64,000 nucleotides of DNA from Quadrisphaera setariae (GCF_008041935.1 NZ_VKAC01000006.1:186001-250000); one strand, 5' to 3'; positions 21,296 through 30,455 are shown, numbered from the stretch's first letter. Numbers and translations: made by a program. The notes: generated by a model from the letters alone, not told the origin.

Positions 21296-21369
21296 CCGTG
21301 ATCATGGGAGTCACCACCACGAACCCCCGTGATCATGGAAGCTGCCAACAAGACCTGGTGTGATCATGG
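21296..21369. repeat. Triplet of direct GTGATCATGG repeats, 31-bp spacing
   Basis: Three same-orientation copies of the 12-bp core start at 21296, 21327 and 21358, exactly 31 bp apart (the third reads GTGTGATCATGG). The element begins 12 bases after the purL stop and ends seven bases before the AbiEi/DUF559 gene. Its second spacer shares CTGCCAAC with the matching spacer of the inverted triplet on the other side of that gene. Confidence 0.88.
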
Positions 21370-21375
21370 GCGCTG

Positions 21376-22374
21376 GTGTCGAACAGGTGTTCCTGTGGAT
21401 GGCGCCAGCAGGGTCTGGTGCCGCGAGGCCACGCTGCGACGGTGCCATCGCGACTCCCACCTCGGGCTGACCTCCTCCCCGCCTTCGCCTACCCCCAGCT
21501 GAGGTCGCTCGGCCTCGACCACCGCTGGCTGGCGGCGGCGCTCCAGGCGGGCGAGGTGGTCGAGGTGGTGCGGGGCGCCTACGTCCCCTCGGCGCTCCTC
21601 GGTGAGCCCCTGGTCGTCGCGCAAGCGGCGGCGCTCGTGCTGCCACCTCACGTCGTCGCCTGTCGGGGCCTGGCCGCGCTGATCCACGGCGTCGACCCCC
21701 GAGGGCCTGCGCTCGACACCAGGCCCGTCGCCGTGCAGGGGCTGGTGCCCGCCAGCAACCGGACGCCGAAGTGGGCGGGTGCCTCCATCCACGAGGCGCC
21801 GCTCGCGGCGCACGACGTGGTGGAGGTCGGGGGTGTGCTGGTCACCAGCCCCGACCGGACCGCCCTCGACTGCGCACGGTTCCTGAGGCCGCCGATGGCG
21901 CTCGCCGTGCTCGACAGGGTGGGGCGGCTCGGCCTCGTGGACCGCGAGGTGCTGCTCGTGCGCATCGAGGAGTTCCGCGGCGACCGCTGGGCGGGGCAGG
22001 CCCGCTACCTCATCGTGCACATGGAGCCGGGCGCCGAGTCGTACGGGGAGTCGTGGTTCCGGCTGCGGCTGCTCGACGCCGGCTTCCCCCGGCCGCAGGT
22101 GCAGATGTGGGTGCCCGACGAGCGGCCCGGCGCGATGTGCCTGGACCTGGGGTGGGAGGAGGTGCGCAAGGCGGGCGAGTACGACGGCGCCGAGTTCCAC
22201 GGCCCGGAGCGGCGAGCCGCCGACGACGCGCGCCGGCAGCACCTGGAGCGCGACCACGGGTGGCGCGTGCTGCCCGTGCGCAAGGACGCCGTGCTGGGCA
22301 GGTCGATGCGGCTCGAGGAGGAGTTCGGTGAGCTGCTCGGGGTCGCGCCGAAGATCCGCCGGCGGACGTGGTGA
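21376..22374 (+). CDS. AbiEi-like wHTH protein with DUF559 endonuclease-like domain
   Basis: The protein is 332 residues from GTG 21376, though the first 25 or so residues may be untranslated since several later starts exist. The N-terminal half has the winged-helix and GxY pattern of AbiEi-type antitoxins (WLAAALQAGEVVEVVRGAYVPS). The C-terminal third has a PD-(D/E)XK/DUF559-like core (LDLGWEEVRKAGEYDGAEFH, then DDARRQHLERDHGWRVLPV). Such orphan fusions are common in Actinobacteria and have no proven function; no AbiEii toxin gene is adjacent. It is bracketed by two oppositely oriented repeat triplets. Confidence 0.75.
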   Translation: MSNRCSCGWRQQGLVPRGHAATVPSRLPPRADLLPAFAYPQLRSLGLDHRWLAAALQAGEVVEVVRGAYVPSALLGEPLVVAQAAALVLPPHVVACRGLAALIHGVDPRGPALDTRPVAVQGLVPASNRTPKWAGASIHEAPLAAHDVVEVGGVLVTSPDRTALDCARFLRPPMALAVLDRVGRLGLVDREVLLVRIEEFRGDRWAGQARYLIVHMEPGAESYGESWFRLRLLDAGFPRPQVQMWVPDERPGAMCLDLGWEEVRKAGEYDGAEFHGPERRAADDARRQHLERDHGWRVLPVRKDAVLGRSMRLEEEFGELLGVAPKIRRRTW

Positions 22375-22385
22375 TGCGGGGAGGC

Positions 22386-22459
22386 CCATGATCACGGCGG
22401 TCCCCGTTGGCAGAGTCCATGATCACGGCCGAGGGTGTTGGTGGAGTCCATGATCACGG
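22386..22459. repeat. Triplet of inverted-orientation CCATGATCACGG repeats, 31-bp spacing
   Basis: Copies start at 22386, 22417 and 22448, exactly 31 bp apart, all in the opposite orientation to the triplet at 21296-21369. It begins 11 bases after the stop of the AbiEi/DUF559 gene. The two triplets therefore form a large inverted repeat around that gene, with partial conservation of spacer sequence (CTGCCAAC). Confidence 0.88.
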
Positions 22460-22502
22460 AGGGGAGGGGCGCGGGGGGCGGGGGCGGTGAGACAGTGGGG
22501 GT

Positions 22503-22880
22503 GTGCCAGCCCGCCGACGCACCGATCCCGCGGCCGGCCGCGAGGCGCTGAGCCGCTGGCGGACCGACCCGACCTCCGCCGACCGCACGACGACCGCGAC
22601 CGCCGTCCGCTCCACCCTCGAGGACCTCGCCGAGCGAGCGCCCGGGCACAGCGTGGAGGTGCGCGTGGCGCCGTACGGCGTGGTCCAGTGCGTCGAGGGC
22701 CCGCGCCACACGCGCGGCACCCCGCCCAACGTGGTGGAGACCGACGCCGCCACCTGGCTGTCGCTGGCCGTGGGGGACCTGCCGTGGACCGAGGCCGTGG
22801 AGAGCGGCCGGGTCCGCGCCAGCGGGTCGCGCGCCGACCTGTCCGCGCTGCTGCCCCTCGCCCCGGCGGGCGCCGCGTGA
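22503..22880 (+). CDS. Sterol-carrier-family (SCP2-like) protein
   Basis: This 125-residue soluble protein matches the small actinobacterial sterol carrier family proteins usually found upstream of purF. TATAVRSTLEDLAERAPGHSVEVRVAPYG and TPPNVVETDAATWLSLAVG (two separate blocks) are typical, with a C-terminal SGSRADLSALLPL. The proteins have an SCP2-like fold, but their ligand is unknown. The stop overlaps the GTG of the next gene. Confidence 0.78.
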   Translation: MPARRRTDPAAGREALSRWRTDPTSADRTTTATAVRSTLEDLAERAPGHSVEVRVAPYGVVQCVEGPRHTRGTPPNVVETDAATWLSLAVGDLPWTEAVESGRVRASGSRADLSALLPLAPAGAA

Positions 22881-23239
22881 GCGCCCCCGACGAGCGGCCC
22901 GCGCAGGAGCCGCGGCAGCACCCCGAGCAGCTGGAGCGGCCGGAGCCGCCCCGCCGCGTGCTGGTGCGGCGCAGCCCGCGGTACGGCGTCTTCCTCGTGG
23001 GCGGCGCGGCGGTCGGGGCCGTGGTGGCCCTGGGGCTGACCTTCAGCGAGCCGGAGACCCAGTACGGCTACGCCTCGACCCTGGGCTACCTGGTGGTGGC
23101 CCTCGGGCTGCTCGGTGCGCTGGTCGGAGGGGTGGCGGCCGTGGTGGCGGGGGCCGTGCTCGAGCGCCAGCAGCGCCGCCAGGACGCCGCCGAGGCGGCG
23201 CGGCAGCAGGGGCGCCAGCAGGGCCGACAGCGGGACTGA
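22877..23239 (+). CDS. Small two-helix membrane protein
   Basis: This 120-residue protein has a hydrophilic N-terminus, two transmembrane segments (about residues 36-55, YGVFLVGGAAVGAVVALGL, and 68-95), and a highly charged Gln/Arg-rich C-terminal tail with QQGRQQGRQ repeats. No named domain is recognised. It is coupled to the sterol-carrier gene by a GTGA overlap and lies 47 bases before purF, an arrangement seen in related actinobacteria. Confidence 0.75.
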   Translation: MSAPDERPAQEPRQHPEQLERPEPPRRVLVRRSPRYGVFLVGGAAVGAVVALGLTFSEPETQYGYASTLGYLVVALGLLGALVGGVAAVVAGAVLERQQRRQDAAEAARQQGRQQGRQRD

Positions 23240-23286
23240 GGCTCGCGGCGGCGCGAGGAGCGCTCGCGCTGTGGGAGCATGGGGCC

Positions 23287-24873
23287 GTGGCTCGCCCCGA
23301 CGGTCGACTCAGCCACGACGTCCTCCCCGGCGAGAAGGGGCCGCAGGACGCCTGCGGCGTCTTCGGCGTCTGGGCCCCGGGAGAAGACGTCGCGCGGCTC
23401 ACCTACTTCGGCCTCTACGCGCTGCAGCACCGCGGCCAGGAGAGCGCCGGCATCGCCACCAGCAGTGGCGAGCAGATCCTCGTCTACAAGGACATGGGGC
23501 TGGTGTCCCAGGTCTTCGACGAGGCCTCGCTGGAGGCGCTGAAGGGCTCCGTGGCCATCGGCCACACGCGCTACTCCACCACCGGCGCCAGCCGCTGGGA
23601 GAACGCGCAGCCGACCCTCGGCGCCACCGCCGCCGGCACCGTGGCCCTCGCGCACAACGGCAACCTCACCAACACCTCGCACCTGCGCCGCCTCGTGGCC
23701 GAGCGCGCCGAGGCCCGGGGCGAGCCGGAGGCCGGTGAGGTCGCCCGCGGCAACACCACCGACACCGCCCTCGTGACGGCGCTGCTGGCCGGAGACCCCG
23801 ACCGCACCCTCGAGGCGACCGCCCTGAAGGTGCTGCCGCAGCTCAAGGGCGCCTTCTCGCTCGTGTTCATGGACGAGACCACGCTGTACGCCGCCCGCGA
23901 CCCGCACGGGGTGCGCCCGCTGGTGCTGGGCCGCCTGGAGCGCGGCTGGGTGGTGGCCAGCGAGACCGCCGCCCTCGACATCGTGGGCGCCTCCTTCGTG
24001 CGGGAGGTGGAGCCGGGTGAGCTGGTGGCCGTCGACGCCGACGGCCTGCGCTTCTCCCGCTTCGCCGAGGCCACGCCCCGCGGCTGCGTCTTCGAGTACG
24101 TCTACCTCGCCCGCCCCGACACCTCCATCGCCGGTCGCGGCGTGCACGAGGCGCGCGTGGAGATGGGCCGGCGCCTGGCCGCCGAGCACCCCGTCGAGGC
24201 CGACCTCGTCATCCCCACCCCGGAGTCGGGCACGCCCGCCGCCATCGGGTACGCGCAGGCCTCCGGCATCCCCTACGGGCAGGGCCTGGTGAAGAACGCC
24301 TACGTCGGGCGCACGTTCATCCAGCCCAACCAGACCATCCGCCAGCTGGGCATCCGCCTCAAGCTGAACCCGCTGCGCGACGTCATCGCCGGCAAGCGGC
24401 TCGTGGTCATCGACGACTCGATCGTCCGCGGCAACACCCAGCGCGCCCTGGTGCGGATGCTCCGCGAGGCGGGTGCCGCCGAGGTCCACGTGCGCATCTC
24501 CTCCCCGCCCGTGCAGTGGCCGTGCTTCTACGGCATCGACTTCGCCACCCGCGCCGAGCTCATCGCCTCCGGCCTCGGCGTGGAGGAGGTCCGGCACAGC
24601 CTGGGCGCCGACAGCCTCGGGCACATCTCCCTCGACGGGATGGTCGCGGCCAGCGGCCAGCCGCGCGAGCGCCTCTGCACCGCCTGCTTCACCGGCAGCT
24701 ACCCCGCCGGCGTCCCCGACGAGGGCCGACCGGTCGCCCGCGGAGCTGCGGCCGGACCTGCGCACGACGAACCCGCGCAGGGCGAGCCCGCCGCGCCCGG
24801 AGAGGGCGTTCCCCTCGGCGTCGCCATCGACCGCGGCGACCTCGGACGCGTGGAGCCCGCCGCTCAGCAGTGA
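23287..24873 (+). CDS. purF: Amidophosphoribosyltransferase
   Basis: PurF makes phosphoribosylamine from PRPP and glutamine, the first committed and feedback-controlled step. The 528-residue protein has an N-terminal propeptide of about 22 residues followed by the catalytic Cys in DACGVFGVW (C23), as in the Bacillus-type enzyme. YALQHRGQESAGIAT, GHTRYSTTG and the PRPP loop VVIDDSIVRGNTQRALV confirm it. Conserved Cys residues near CTACFTGSYP suit the iron-sulphur form. The last 45 or so residues are a low-complexity extension. It is followed after 67 bases by purM. Confidence 0.97.
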   Translation: MARPDGRLSHDVLPGEKGPQDACGVFGVWAPGEDVARLTYFGLYALQHRGQESAGIATSSGEQILVYKDMGLVSQVFDEASLEALKGSVAIGHTRYSTTGASRWENAQPTLGATAAGTVALAHNGNLTNTSHLRRLVAERAEARGEPEAGEVARGNTTDTALVTALLAGDPDRTLEATALKVLPQLKGAFSLVFMDETTLYAARDPHGVRPLVLGRLERGWVVASETAALDIVGASFVREVEPGELVAVDADGLRFSRFAEATPRGCVFEYVYLARPDTSIAGRGVHEARVEMGRRLAAEHPVEADLVIPTPESGTPAAIGYAQASGIPYGQGLVKNAYVGRTFIQPNQTIRQLGIRLKLNPLRDVIAGKRLVVIDDSIVRGNTQRALVRMLREAGAAEVHVRISSPPVQWPCFYGIDFATRAELIASGLGVEEVRHSLGADSLGHISLDGMVAASGQPRERLCTACFTGSYPAGVPDEGRPVARGAAAGPAHDEPAQGEPAAPGEGVPLGVAIDRGDLGRVEPAAQQ

Positions 24874-24940
24874 GCGCCCCGAGCCCGCCGTCCCGCCGTC
24901 ACGCCGCCCCCACGAGTCCGCCCTGGAGCCTGAGCACCCC

Positions 24941-26101
24941 ATGAGCACCTCCACCCCGTCCGCCCCCTCCTCCCCGACGACGGCGGCGGCCACCTCGTCG
25001 ACAGCTGCGCACGGCGCCTACGCCAAGGCCGGCGTGGACGTCGAGGCCGGCGACCGCGCCGTCGTCCTCATGAAGGAGGCGGTGGCGCGCACCCACGGGG
25101 CGCAGGTGCTCGGCGGCACGGGCGGCTTCGCCGGGCTGTTCGACGCCAGCGCGCTGCTCGGCTACCGCCGTCCGCTGCTCGCCACGAGCACCGACGGAGT
25201 GGGCACCAAGGTGGCCGTGGCGCAGGCCCTCGACGTGCACGACACCGTCGGCCAGGACCTCGTGGCGATGGTCGTGGACGACCTCGTGGTCTGCGGCGCC
25301 CGTCCACTGTTCATGACCGACTACATCGCCTGCGGTCGCGTGGTGCCCGAGCGCATCGCCGCCGTGGTCGGCGGCATCGCGAGGGCCTGCGAGGAGGTCG
25401 GCGCGGCGCTGGTGGGCGGCGAGACCGCCGAGCACCCCGGGCTCCTGGGCCCCGACGAGTACGACGTGGCGGGCGCAGCCACCGGCGTGGTCGACGCTGA
25501 CGCGCTGCTGGGCCCGGACCGCGTGCTCTCCGGCGACGTCGTCGTGGCGATGGCCAGCTCGGGCCTGCACTCCAACGGCTACTCCCTCGTGCGCCGCCTG
25601 CTGGCCGACGCCGGGTGGGGCTACGAGCGGCACGTGGACGAGCTGGGCCGCACCGTGGGCGAGGAGCTCCTCGAGCCCACCGCGCTCTACACGAAGCCGT
25701 GCCTCGCCCTCGCCGACGCCCTCGGGGACCAGCTGCACGCGTTCTCCCACGTCACCGGGGGTGGCCTCGCGGCCAACCTGGCCCGGGTGCTCCCCGCCCA
25801 CCTCGACGCGGAGGTCGACAGGTCGACGTGGATGCCGCAGCCGGTGTTCCGGGTGCTGGCCGGCCTCGGGGGTGTGAGCCGCGAGGACGCCGAGGTCACC
25901 TGGAACCAGGGCGTGGGCATGGTCGCAGTGCTGGACGCCGGTGCCGCCAGCAGCGCTCTGGAGGTGCTCCGGTCCAGCGGTGTCCACGCGTGGGTGGCCG
26001 GAGCCGTCTCACCCGCGGACACACGTGCGACCGCCACCGTCCGCGGCTCGAAGGGCGTGGACGGTGGCGGTGCGCGTCTGGTGGGCGACCACCCCGCGTG
26101 A
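24941..26101 (+). CDS. purM: Phosphoribosylformylglycinamidine cyclo-ligase (AIR synthetase)
   Basis: PurM closes the imidazole ring (FGAM + ATP gives AIR). The 386-residue protein includes AYAKAGVDVEAGDRAV near its start, STDGVGTKVAVAQAL, VVCGARPLFMTDYIA, LVGGETAEHPG and HVTGGGLAANLARVLP. The Ser/Thr/Ala-rich first 20 residues are not conserved, so the true start could be slightly later, but ATG 24941 is the first good one. It is convergent with the DUF3073 gene, the usual actinobacterial arrangement. Confidence 0.97.
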   Translation: MSTSTPSAPSSPTTAAATSSTAAHGAYAKAGVDVEAGDRAVVLMKEAVARTHGAQVLGGTGGFAGLFDASALLGYRRPLLATSTDGVGTKVAVAQALDVHDTVGQDLVAMVVDDLVVCGARPLFMTDYIACGRVVPERIAAVVGGIARACEEVGAALVGGETAEHPGLLGPDEYDVAGAATGVVDADALLGPDRVLSGDVVVAMASSGLHSNGYSLVRRLLADAGWGYERHVDELGRTVGEELLEPTALYTKPCLALADALGDQLHAFSHVTGGGLAANLARVLPAHLDAEVDRSTWMPQPVFRVLAGLGGVSREDAEVTWNQGVGMVAVLDAGAASSALEVLRSSGVHAWVAGAVSPADTRATATVRGSKGVDGGGARLVGDHPA

Positions 26102-26157
26102 GCGGAGGGGCCGGTTGCCGCGCTGGCGGTCTGACCTCGGGGGATCCGAGGAGGACC

Positions 26158-26361
26158 TCAGCGCGTGCGGGGAGCCCAGTCGTCGTACGGGTCGTACTCG
26201 TCACCGTCGTCCTTGTCGGACGACGGCTCGCGGTTCGCCCACACAGGCGGGGCGGCTCCCCCGAGCTCTCGCTGCAGAGCGGTCAGGTCGGTGTTCGGGG
26301 TGGAGTACTTCAGCTCCCGAGCGACCTTCGTCTGCTTGGCCTTCTGACGGCCGCGCCCCAT
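26158..26361 (-). CDS. DUF3073 family protein
   Basis: This 67-residue, highly charged protein starts MGRGRQKAKQTKVARELKY, the diagnostic DUF3073 block, followed by STPNTDLTALQREL and an acidic C-terminus with DGDEYDPYDDW. The family is small, actinobacterial and of unknown function; the basic N-terminus suggests nucleic-acid binding, as inference. It is convergent with purM, a conserved neighbourhood. Confidence 0.93.
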   Translation of the reverse strand: MGRGRQKAKQTKVARELKYSTPNTDLTALQRELGGAAPPVWANREPSSDKDDGDEYDPYDDWAPRTR

Positions 26362-26821
26362 GGCGTCGACCCCCTTATGCGTCGTGCCGGGGCAGGCCCG
26401 AAGGGCGGCCCCGGAGCTACCGGCTCTCGATGCTGGCCACGATACAGGTTCGAGGGGCCCAAGCCGCATCCGACGGGATCCGCGCGGCTCGCCGGACGCC
26501 CGGACGGCGCATCGCCGTCGCCCTGAGGCACCCGACCTGCCCCGCCTCGACGCCGCCAGCGCCACCTCCAGGACCGCTCCCACCTGCCCGGACGCCCCCT
26601 GGGCGCCGCCTGCGAGCGGGCCCGGCGGTTGCCGGGTGGTCGCCGGGTGGCCGGAGTGAGGGGTTCGAGCGGGTCTGGGCGGGTCAATCCGTGGTAGCCC
26701 TCACCCGCTCCGCGATGGTCCTAACGGGCTATGGCGGTACGGGTCGGACATGTCGGACGATCCTCCTACGCCGTCCGCGGTGCACCCTCTGCAGCGGTGC
26801 CGGTCGGCGACAGGAGACGCC
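26362..26821. other. 460-base gap between DUF3073 and the BldC-like gene
   Basis: This divergent intergenic region must hold the promoters of both genes. I see no convincing conserved coding frame: open frames on both strands give only Arg/Pro/Ala-rich peptides. A moderately AT-richer segment at about 26430-26455 (including CGATACAGG) could be the DUF3073 promoter, but I cannot align -35 and -10 boxes. A long untranslated leader on the BldC side is possible. Confidence 0.5.
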
Positions 26822-27133
26822 ATGACGACGATCCAGACCTCTTCCCCCGAGGGTCTCGCCACCGACGCCGCCGCGACCACCGCGCCCACCACGTCACCGG
26901 CGGCCCCCGCAGCGCAGGCGCTGCTCACGCCGTCCGAGGTCGCCGCGCTGTTCCGCGTGGACCCGAAGACCGTGACGCGCTGGGCCAAGGCCGGCAAGCT
27001 CACCTCGATCCGCACCCTCGGCGGGCACCGCCGCTACCGCTCCGCCGAGGTGATGGCGCTGCTGGAGCAGGTCGCCCCCGCGGAGTCCGCGGTGCCGGCC
27101 CCCCGGGCCTCCGGGGACGACGCCACCGCCTGA
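26822..27133 (+). CDS. bldC: BldC-like MerR-family DNA-binding regulator
   Basis: This 103-residue protein has one MerR-type winged helix at about residues 36-88: LLTPSEVAALFRVDPKTVTRWAKAGKL followed by SIRTLGGHRRYRSAEVMALL (two blocks of one domain). The match to BldC is strong. BldC binds head-to-tail on direct repeats and delays developmental gene expression in Streptomyces. The Streptomyces protein is about 68 residues; here a Thr/Ala/Pro-rich N-terminal extension of about 35 and a C-terminal tail of about 15 are added. ATG 26822 has an AGGAG six bases upstream, supporting the longer N-terminus. Confidence 0.88.
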   Translation: MTTIQTSSPEGLATDAAATTAPTTSPAAPAAQALLTPSEVAALFRVDPKTVTRWAKAGKLTSIRTLGGHRRYRSAEVMALLEQVAPAESAVPAPRASGDDATA

Positions 27134-27159
27134 GCGGGCTCCGCGGCCGGCCGGGGCGC

Positions 27160-29556
27160 TCAGGCGCCCACGTAGTCGGCGAGGTGCCGCCCGGTCAGCG
27201 TCGACCGGGCGGCCACCAGGTCGGCGGGAGTGCCTTCGAAGACCACGCGCCCGCCGTCGTGCCCGGCGCCCGGTCCCAGGTCGATGACCCAGTCGGCGTG
27301 CGCCATGACCGCCTGGTGGTGCTCGATCACCACCACCGACCGGCCGGAGTCGACCAGCCTGTCGAGCAGGGCCAGCAGCTGGGCGACGTCGGCCAGGTGC
27401 AGGCCCGTCGTCGGCTCGTCCAGCACGTAGGTGCTGCCCTTCTCGCCCATGTGCACGGCCAGCTTCAGCCGCTGGCGCTCCCCGCCGGACAGCGTGGTCA
27501 GCGGCTGCCCCAGCGTCAGGTAGCCGAGGCCCACGTCCACCAGCCGCTCCAGCACCGCGGCCGCCGCCGGCACGCGGGAGGCTCCGGCGGAGAAGAAGGA
27601 CAGCGCGTCGGTCACCGGCATCGACAGCACCTCGCCGATGTCGCGCCCACCGTCCTCGCGAGCCCCGCCGAGCGTGAGCTCGAGCACGGAGGCCTGGAAC
27701 CGGCGGCCTTCGCACGCCTCGCACGGTGTCGACACCGTGCCCGACGTCGGCAGGTCGGTGAAGATCACCCCGGCGCCGCTGCAGGCCGGGCAGGCGCCCT
27801 CGGAGTTGGGGCTGAACAGAGCGGGCTTCACGCCGTTGGCCTTGGCGAACGCCTTGCGCACGGGCTCCAGCAGGCCCGTGTACGTGGCCGGGTTGGAGCG
27901 CCGCGAGCCGCGGATCGCGGCCTGGTCGACCGTCACCACGCCCTCCCGCGGTGACAGGGCGCCGTGCACGAGCGAGCTCTTGCCCGAGCCGGCCACGCCC
28001 GTCACCACGCACAGCACGCCGAGGGGGACGTCGACGTCGACGCCCTGCAGGTTGTGGGCGCTCGCGCCGCGGATCTCGACGACCCCCGTCGGCGTCCTCG
28101 TCGTCGTCTTGAGCGTGGCGCGGTCGTCGAGGTGGCGGCCCGTGAGGGTGTCGCTGGCCCGCAGCTGCTCCACCGTGCCCTCGAAGACCACCTGCCCGCC
28201 GGCGCTGCCGGCGCGCGGCCCCAGGTCGACCACGTGGTCGGCCACGGCGATCACCTCGGGCTTGTGCTCGACCACGAGCACGGTGTTGCCCTTGTCGCGC
28301 AGCTGCAGGAGCAGCTCGTTCATGCGGCCGATGTCGTGCGGGTGCAGCCCCACGGTCGGCTCGTCGAAGACGTACGTCACGTCGGTGAGCGCCGACCCGA
28401 GGTGGCGGATGAGCTTGACGCGCTGCGCCTCGCCGCCGGAGAGCGTGCCGGAGGACCTGTCGAGGCTGAGGTAGCCCAGCCCGATGCGCGTGAACGCGTC
28501 CAGCGTGTCCTGCAGGCCGTCCAGCAGCGGCGCCACGGTCCGCGAGCTGGGGGCGGCGCGCAGCTCGCGCACCCAGGCGGCGACGTCGCTGACCTGCATC
28601 GCGCACACGTCCGCGATGGACAGCCCCGCGACCTTCGGCGAGCGCGCGAGGTCGTTGAGGCGGGTGCCCCCGCAGTCCGGGCACGGCGTGAACGTCACCG
28701 CGCGCTCCACGAACGCGCGCACGTGCGGCTGCATGCCCTCGACGTCCTTGGACAGGAAGGACTTCTGGATGGAGGGGATGAGGCCGGTGAAGGTGAGGTT
28801 GATGCCCTCGACCTTCACCTTGGTGGGCTCGGAGTGCAGCAGCGCGTGCAGCTGCTCGGGGGTGAAGTCGCGGATCGGCGCGTCGGTGGGGAACAGGCCG
28901 GTGGCGCGGAAGATGCGGCCGTACCAGCCGTCCATCGTGTAGCCGGGGATGGTGACGGCGCCCTCGTCGATGGTCTTGTCGCGGTCGACCAGGGCGTCGA
29001 GGTCGAACCCGCTCACCGTGCCGCGGCCCTCGCAGCGCACGCACATGCCGCCGGTCACGGTGAAGCTCTTCCGCTGCACGCTCTTGCCGTCCGCCTTCTC
29101 GACGGTGACGGCGCCCTTGCCGCTGGCGGTGGCCGTGTTGAACGAGAACGCCTGCGGGGAGCCGATGTGCGGCGTGCCGAGCCTGCTGAAGAGGATGCGC
29201 AGCAGCGCGTTGACGTCCGTGGCGGTGCCCAGGGTGGAGCGCGGGTTGGTGCCCATGCGCTCCTGGTCGACGATGATCGCCGTCGTCAGCCCCTCCAGGA
29301 CGTCGACGTCGGGCCGGGCCCGGCTGGGCATGAACCCCTGCAGGAAGGCGGGGTAGGTCTCGTTGATGAGCCGCTGGCTCTCCGCGGCGATGGTCGCGAA
29401 CACCAGCGAGCTCTTGCCCGACCCCGACACGCCCGTGAACACCGTCAGGCGGCGCTTGGGCAGCTCGACCGTGACGTCGCGCAGGTTGTTCTCGCGGGCG
29501 CCCACCACCCGGATGAGGTCGTGGCTGTCGGCGCGTGCGTGAGCTGCGGCGGTCAC
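27160..29556 (-). CDS. UvrA2-type ABC excinuclease homologue
   Basis: A 798-residue twin-ABC ATPase of the UvrA superfamily. Walker A motifs are [14 protein letters not shown] (about residue 40) and [15 protein letters not shown] in the second half, and ABC signatures [16 protein letters not shown] and [16 protein letters not shown] are each followed by DEPT. CXXC zinc-module cysteines occur in [26 protein letters not shown] and CEACEGRR. It is about 150 residues shorter than housekeeping UvrA, as in class II UvrA2/DrrC-like proteins linked to DNA-intercalating drug tolerance. No uvrB or uvrC is nearby. The actual ligand is unknown. Confidence 0.9.
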   Translation of the reverse strand: MTAAAHARADSHDLIRVVGARENNLRDVTVELPKRRLTVFTGVSGSGKSSLVFATIAAESQRLINETYPAFLQGFMPSRARPDVDVLEGLTTAIIVDQERMGTNPRSTLGTATDVNALLRILFSRLGTPHIGSPQAFSFNTATASGKGAVTVEKADGKSVQRKSFTVTGGMCVRCEGRGTVSGFDLDALVDRDKTIDEGAVTIPGYTMDGWYGRIFRATGLFPTDAPIRDFTPEQLHALLHSEPTKVKVEGINLTFTGLIPSIQKSFLSKDVEGMQPHVRAFVERAVTFTPCPDCGGTRLNDLARSPKVAGLSIADVCAMQVSDVAAWVRELRAAPSSRTVAPLLDGLQDTLDAFTRIGLGYLSLDRSSGTLSGGEAQRVKLIRHLGSALTDVTYVFDEPTVGLHPHDIGRMNELLLQLRDKGNTVLVVEHKPEVIAVADHVVDLGPRAGSAGGQVVFEGTVEQLRASDTLTGRHLDDRATLKTTTRTPTGVVEIRGASAHNLQGVDVDVPLGVLCVVTGVAGSGKSSLVHGALSPREGVVTVDQAAIRGSRRSNPATYTGLLEPVRKAFAKANGVKPALFSPNSEGACPACSGAGVIFTDLPTSGTVSTPCEACEGRRFQASVLELTLGGAREDGGRDIGEVLSMPVTDALSFFSAGASRVPAAAAVLERLVDVGLGYLTLGQPLTTLSGGERQRLKLAVHMGEKGSTYVLDEPTTGLHLADVAQLLALLDRLVDSGRSVVVIEHHQAVMAHADWVIDLGPGAGHDGGRVVFEGTPADLVAARSTLTGRHLADYVGA

Positions 29557-29604
29557 GGGACCATCCTGCCGCCACCCCCCGACAGCCGGGAGGCGGCGGC
29601 GGTC

Positions 29605-30264
29605 CTACCGCTCGGACGGCCCCTGCGCCGGCCCCCCGGTCGGCCTCCGGCGGGTCTTCAGCAGCTCCAGTGCCACCGGCACCAGCGAGACCACCACGAC
29701 GACGACGATCACCGGCAGCACGTAGCGCTCGATCCCCGGGATGCGCGTCCCCAGCAGGTACCCCAGCAGGGTCACCCCCAGTGACCACACCAGTCCGCCC
29801 ACCACCTGCCAGGTGGCGAACAGGCCCGCGGGGACGCCCACCGCACCCGCCAGCGGGTTCATGAGCGTGCGGACCACCGGGATGAAGCGCGCCAGCACGA
29901 TGGCCTTGCGGTGGCCGTACCGGTCCAGCACCCCCTGCGCCCTCACCACGCCCGCGTGCACGCGCGGCCTGTCGTTCCGGTGGAGGAGCGGCGGTCCGGC
30001 GCGGCGGCCGATGAGGTACCCCGTCTGCGCCCCCAGGAGCGCCCCCGCCGCGGCCGCGACCAGCGCTGACGTCAGCGGCAGGTGCGTGGCGCTGCTGACC
30101 GGCGTGGCGGCGAGGATGCCCGCGCTGAACAGGAGCGAGTCGCCCGGGAGGAAGAAGCCGACCAGGAGCCCGGTCTCGGCGAACAGGACGACGAACAGCC
30201 CCACCGCCCCGAAGGAGCCCAGCAGCTGCTGGGGGTCGAGCAGGCTGCCCACGTCGTCTCGCAC
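29605..30264 (-). CDS. DedA-family membrane protein
   Basis: This 219-residue protein has the VTT/SNARE-associated domain: FAETGLLVGFFLPGDSLLFSAG, then RYGHRKAIVLARFIPVVRTLMNPLAG (shown as adjoining blocks; the FxxRFxPxxRT-like motif is typical of DedA), and four or five hydrophobic segments. DedA proteins act in undecaprenyl-phosphate or phospholipid transbilayer movement, known from family work. It lies 48 bases upstream of the uvrA2-like gene on the same strand and may be cotranscribed with it. Confidence 0.9.
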   Translation of the reverse strand: MRDDVGSLLDPQQLLGSFGAVGLFVVLFAETGLLVGFFLPGDSLLFSAGILAATPVSSATHLPLTSALVAAAAGALLGAQTGYLIGRRAGPPLLHRNDRPRVHAGVVRAQGVLDRYGHRKAIVLARFIPVVRTLMNPLAGAVGVPAGLFATWQVVGGLVWSLGVTLLGYLLGTRIPGIERYVLPVIVVVVVVSLVPVALELLKTRRRPTGGPAQGPSER

Positions 30265-30455
30265 GTCCTCTCGTCACGGCCGGCCGCAGTCGTCCGACGC
30301 CGGTCAGGGCTGGTCAGGCCCCTGGCGGGTGGACCGGCCGGATCACGCTCGCACCGATCGACGGGCGCCGCGCGCTGGGCGGACGAGGTCAGCGCCGGCG
30401 ACGCAGAAGGCCCCGACCTGCGGCTCGCGCTGGTCAGGGCCTCGTGGTGCTGGTG

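Noticed and set aside
18963-21320. Long open minus-strand frame antisense to purL
   Set aside because: It is an artefact of high GC at third positions; the product is His/Gly/Val-rich low complexity and the + strand encodes a clear PurL.
21296-22459. CRISPR-like appearance of the regularly spaced repeats
   Set aside because: Only three 12-bp repeats per array with 19-bp spacers, partly similar spacers, and no cas gene nearby.
26130-26151. Short CCTCGG/CCGAGG hairpin between purM and the DUF3073 gene as a terminator
   Set aside because: Only six base pairs with a short loop; such stems are expected by chance at this GC content.
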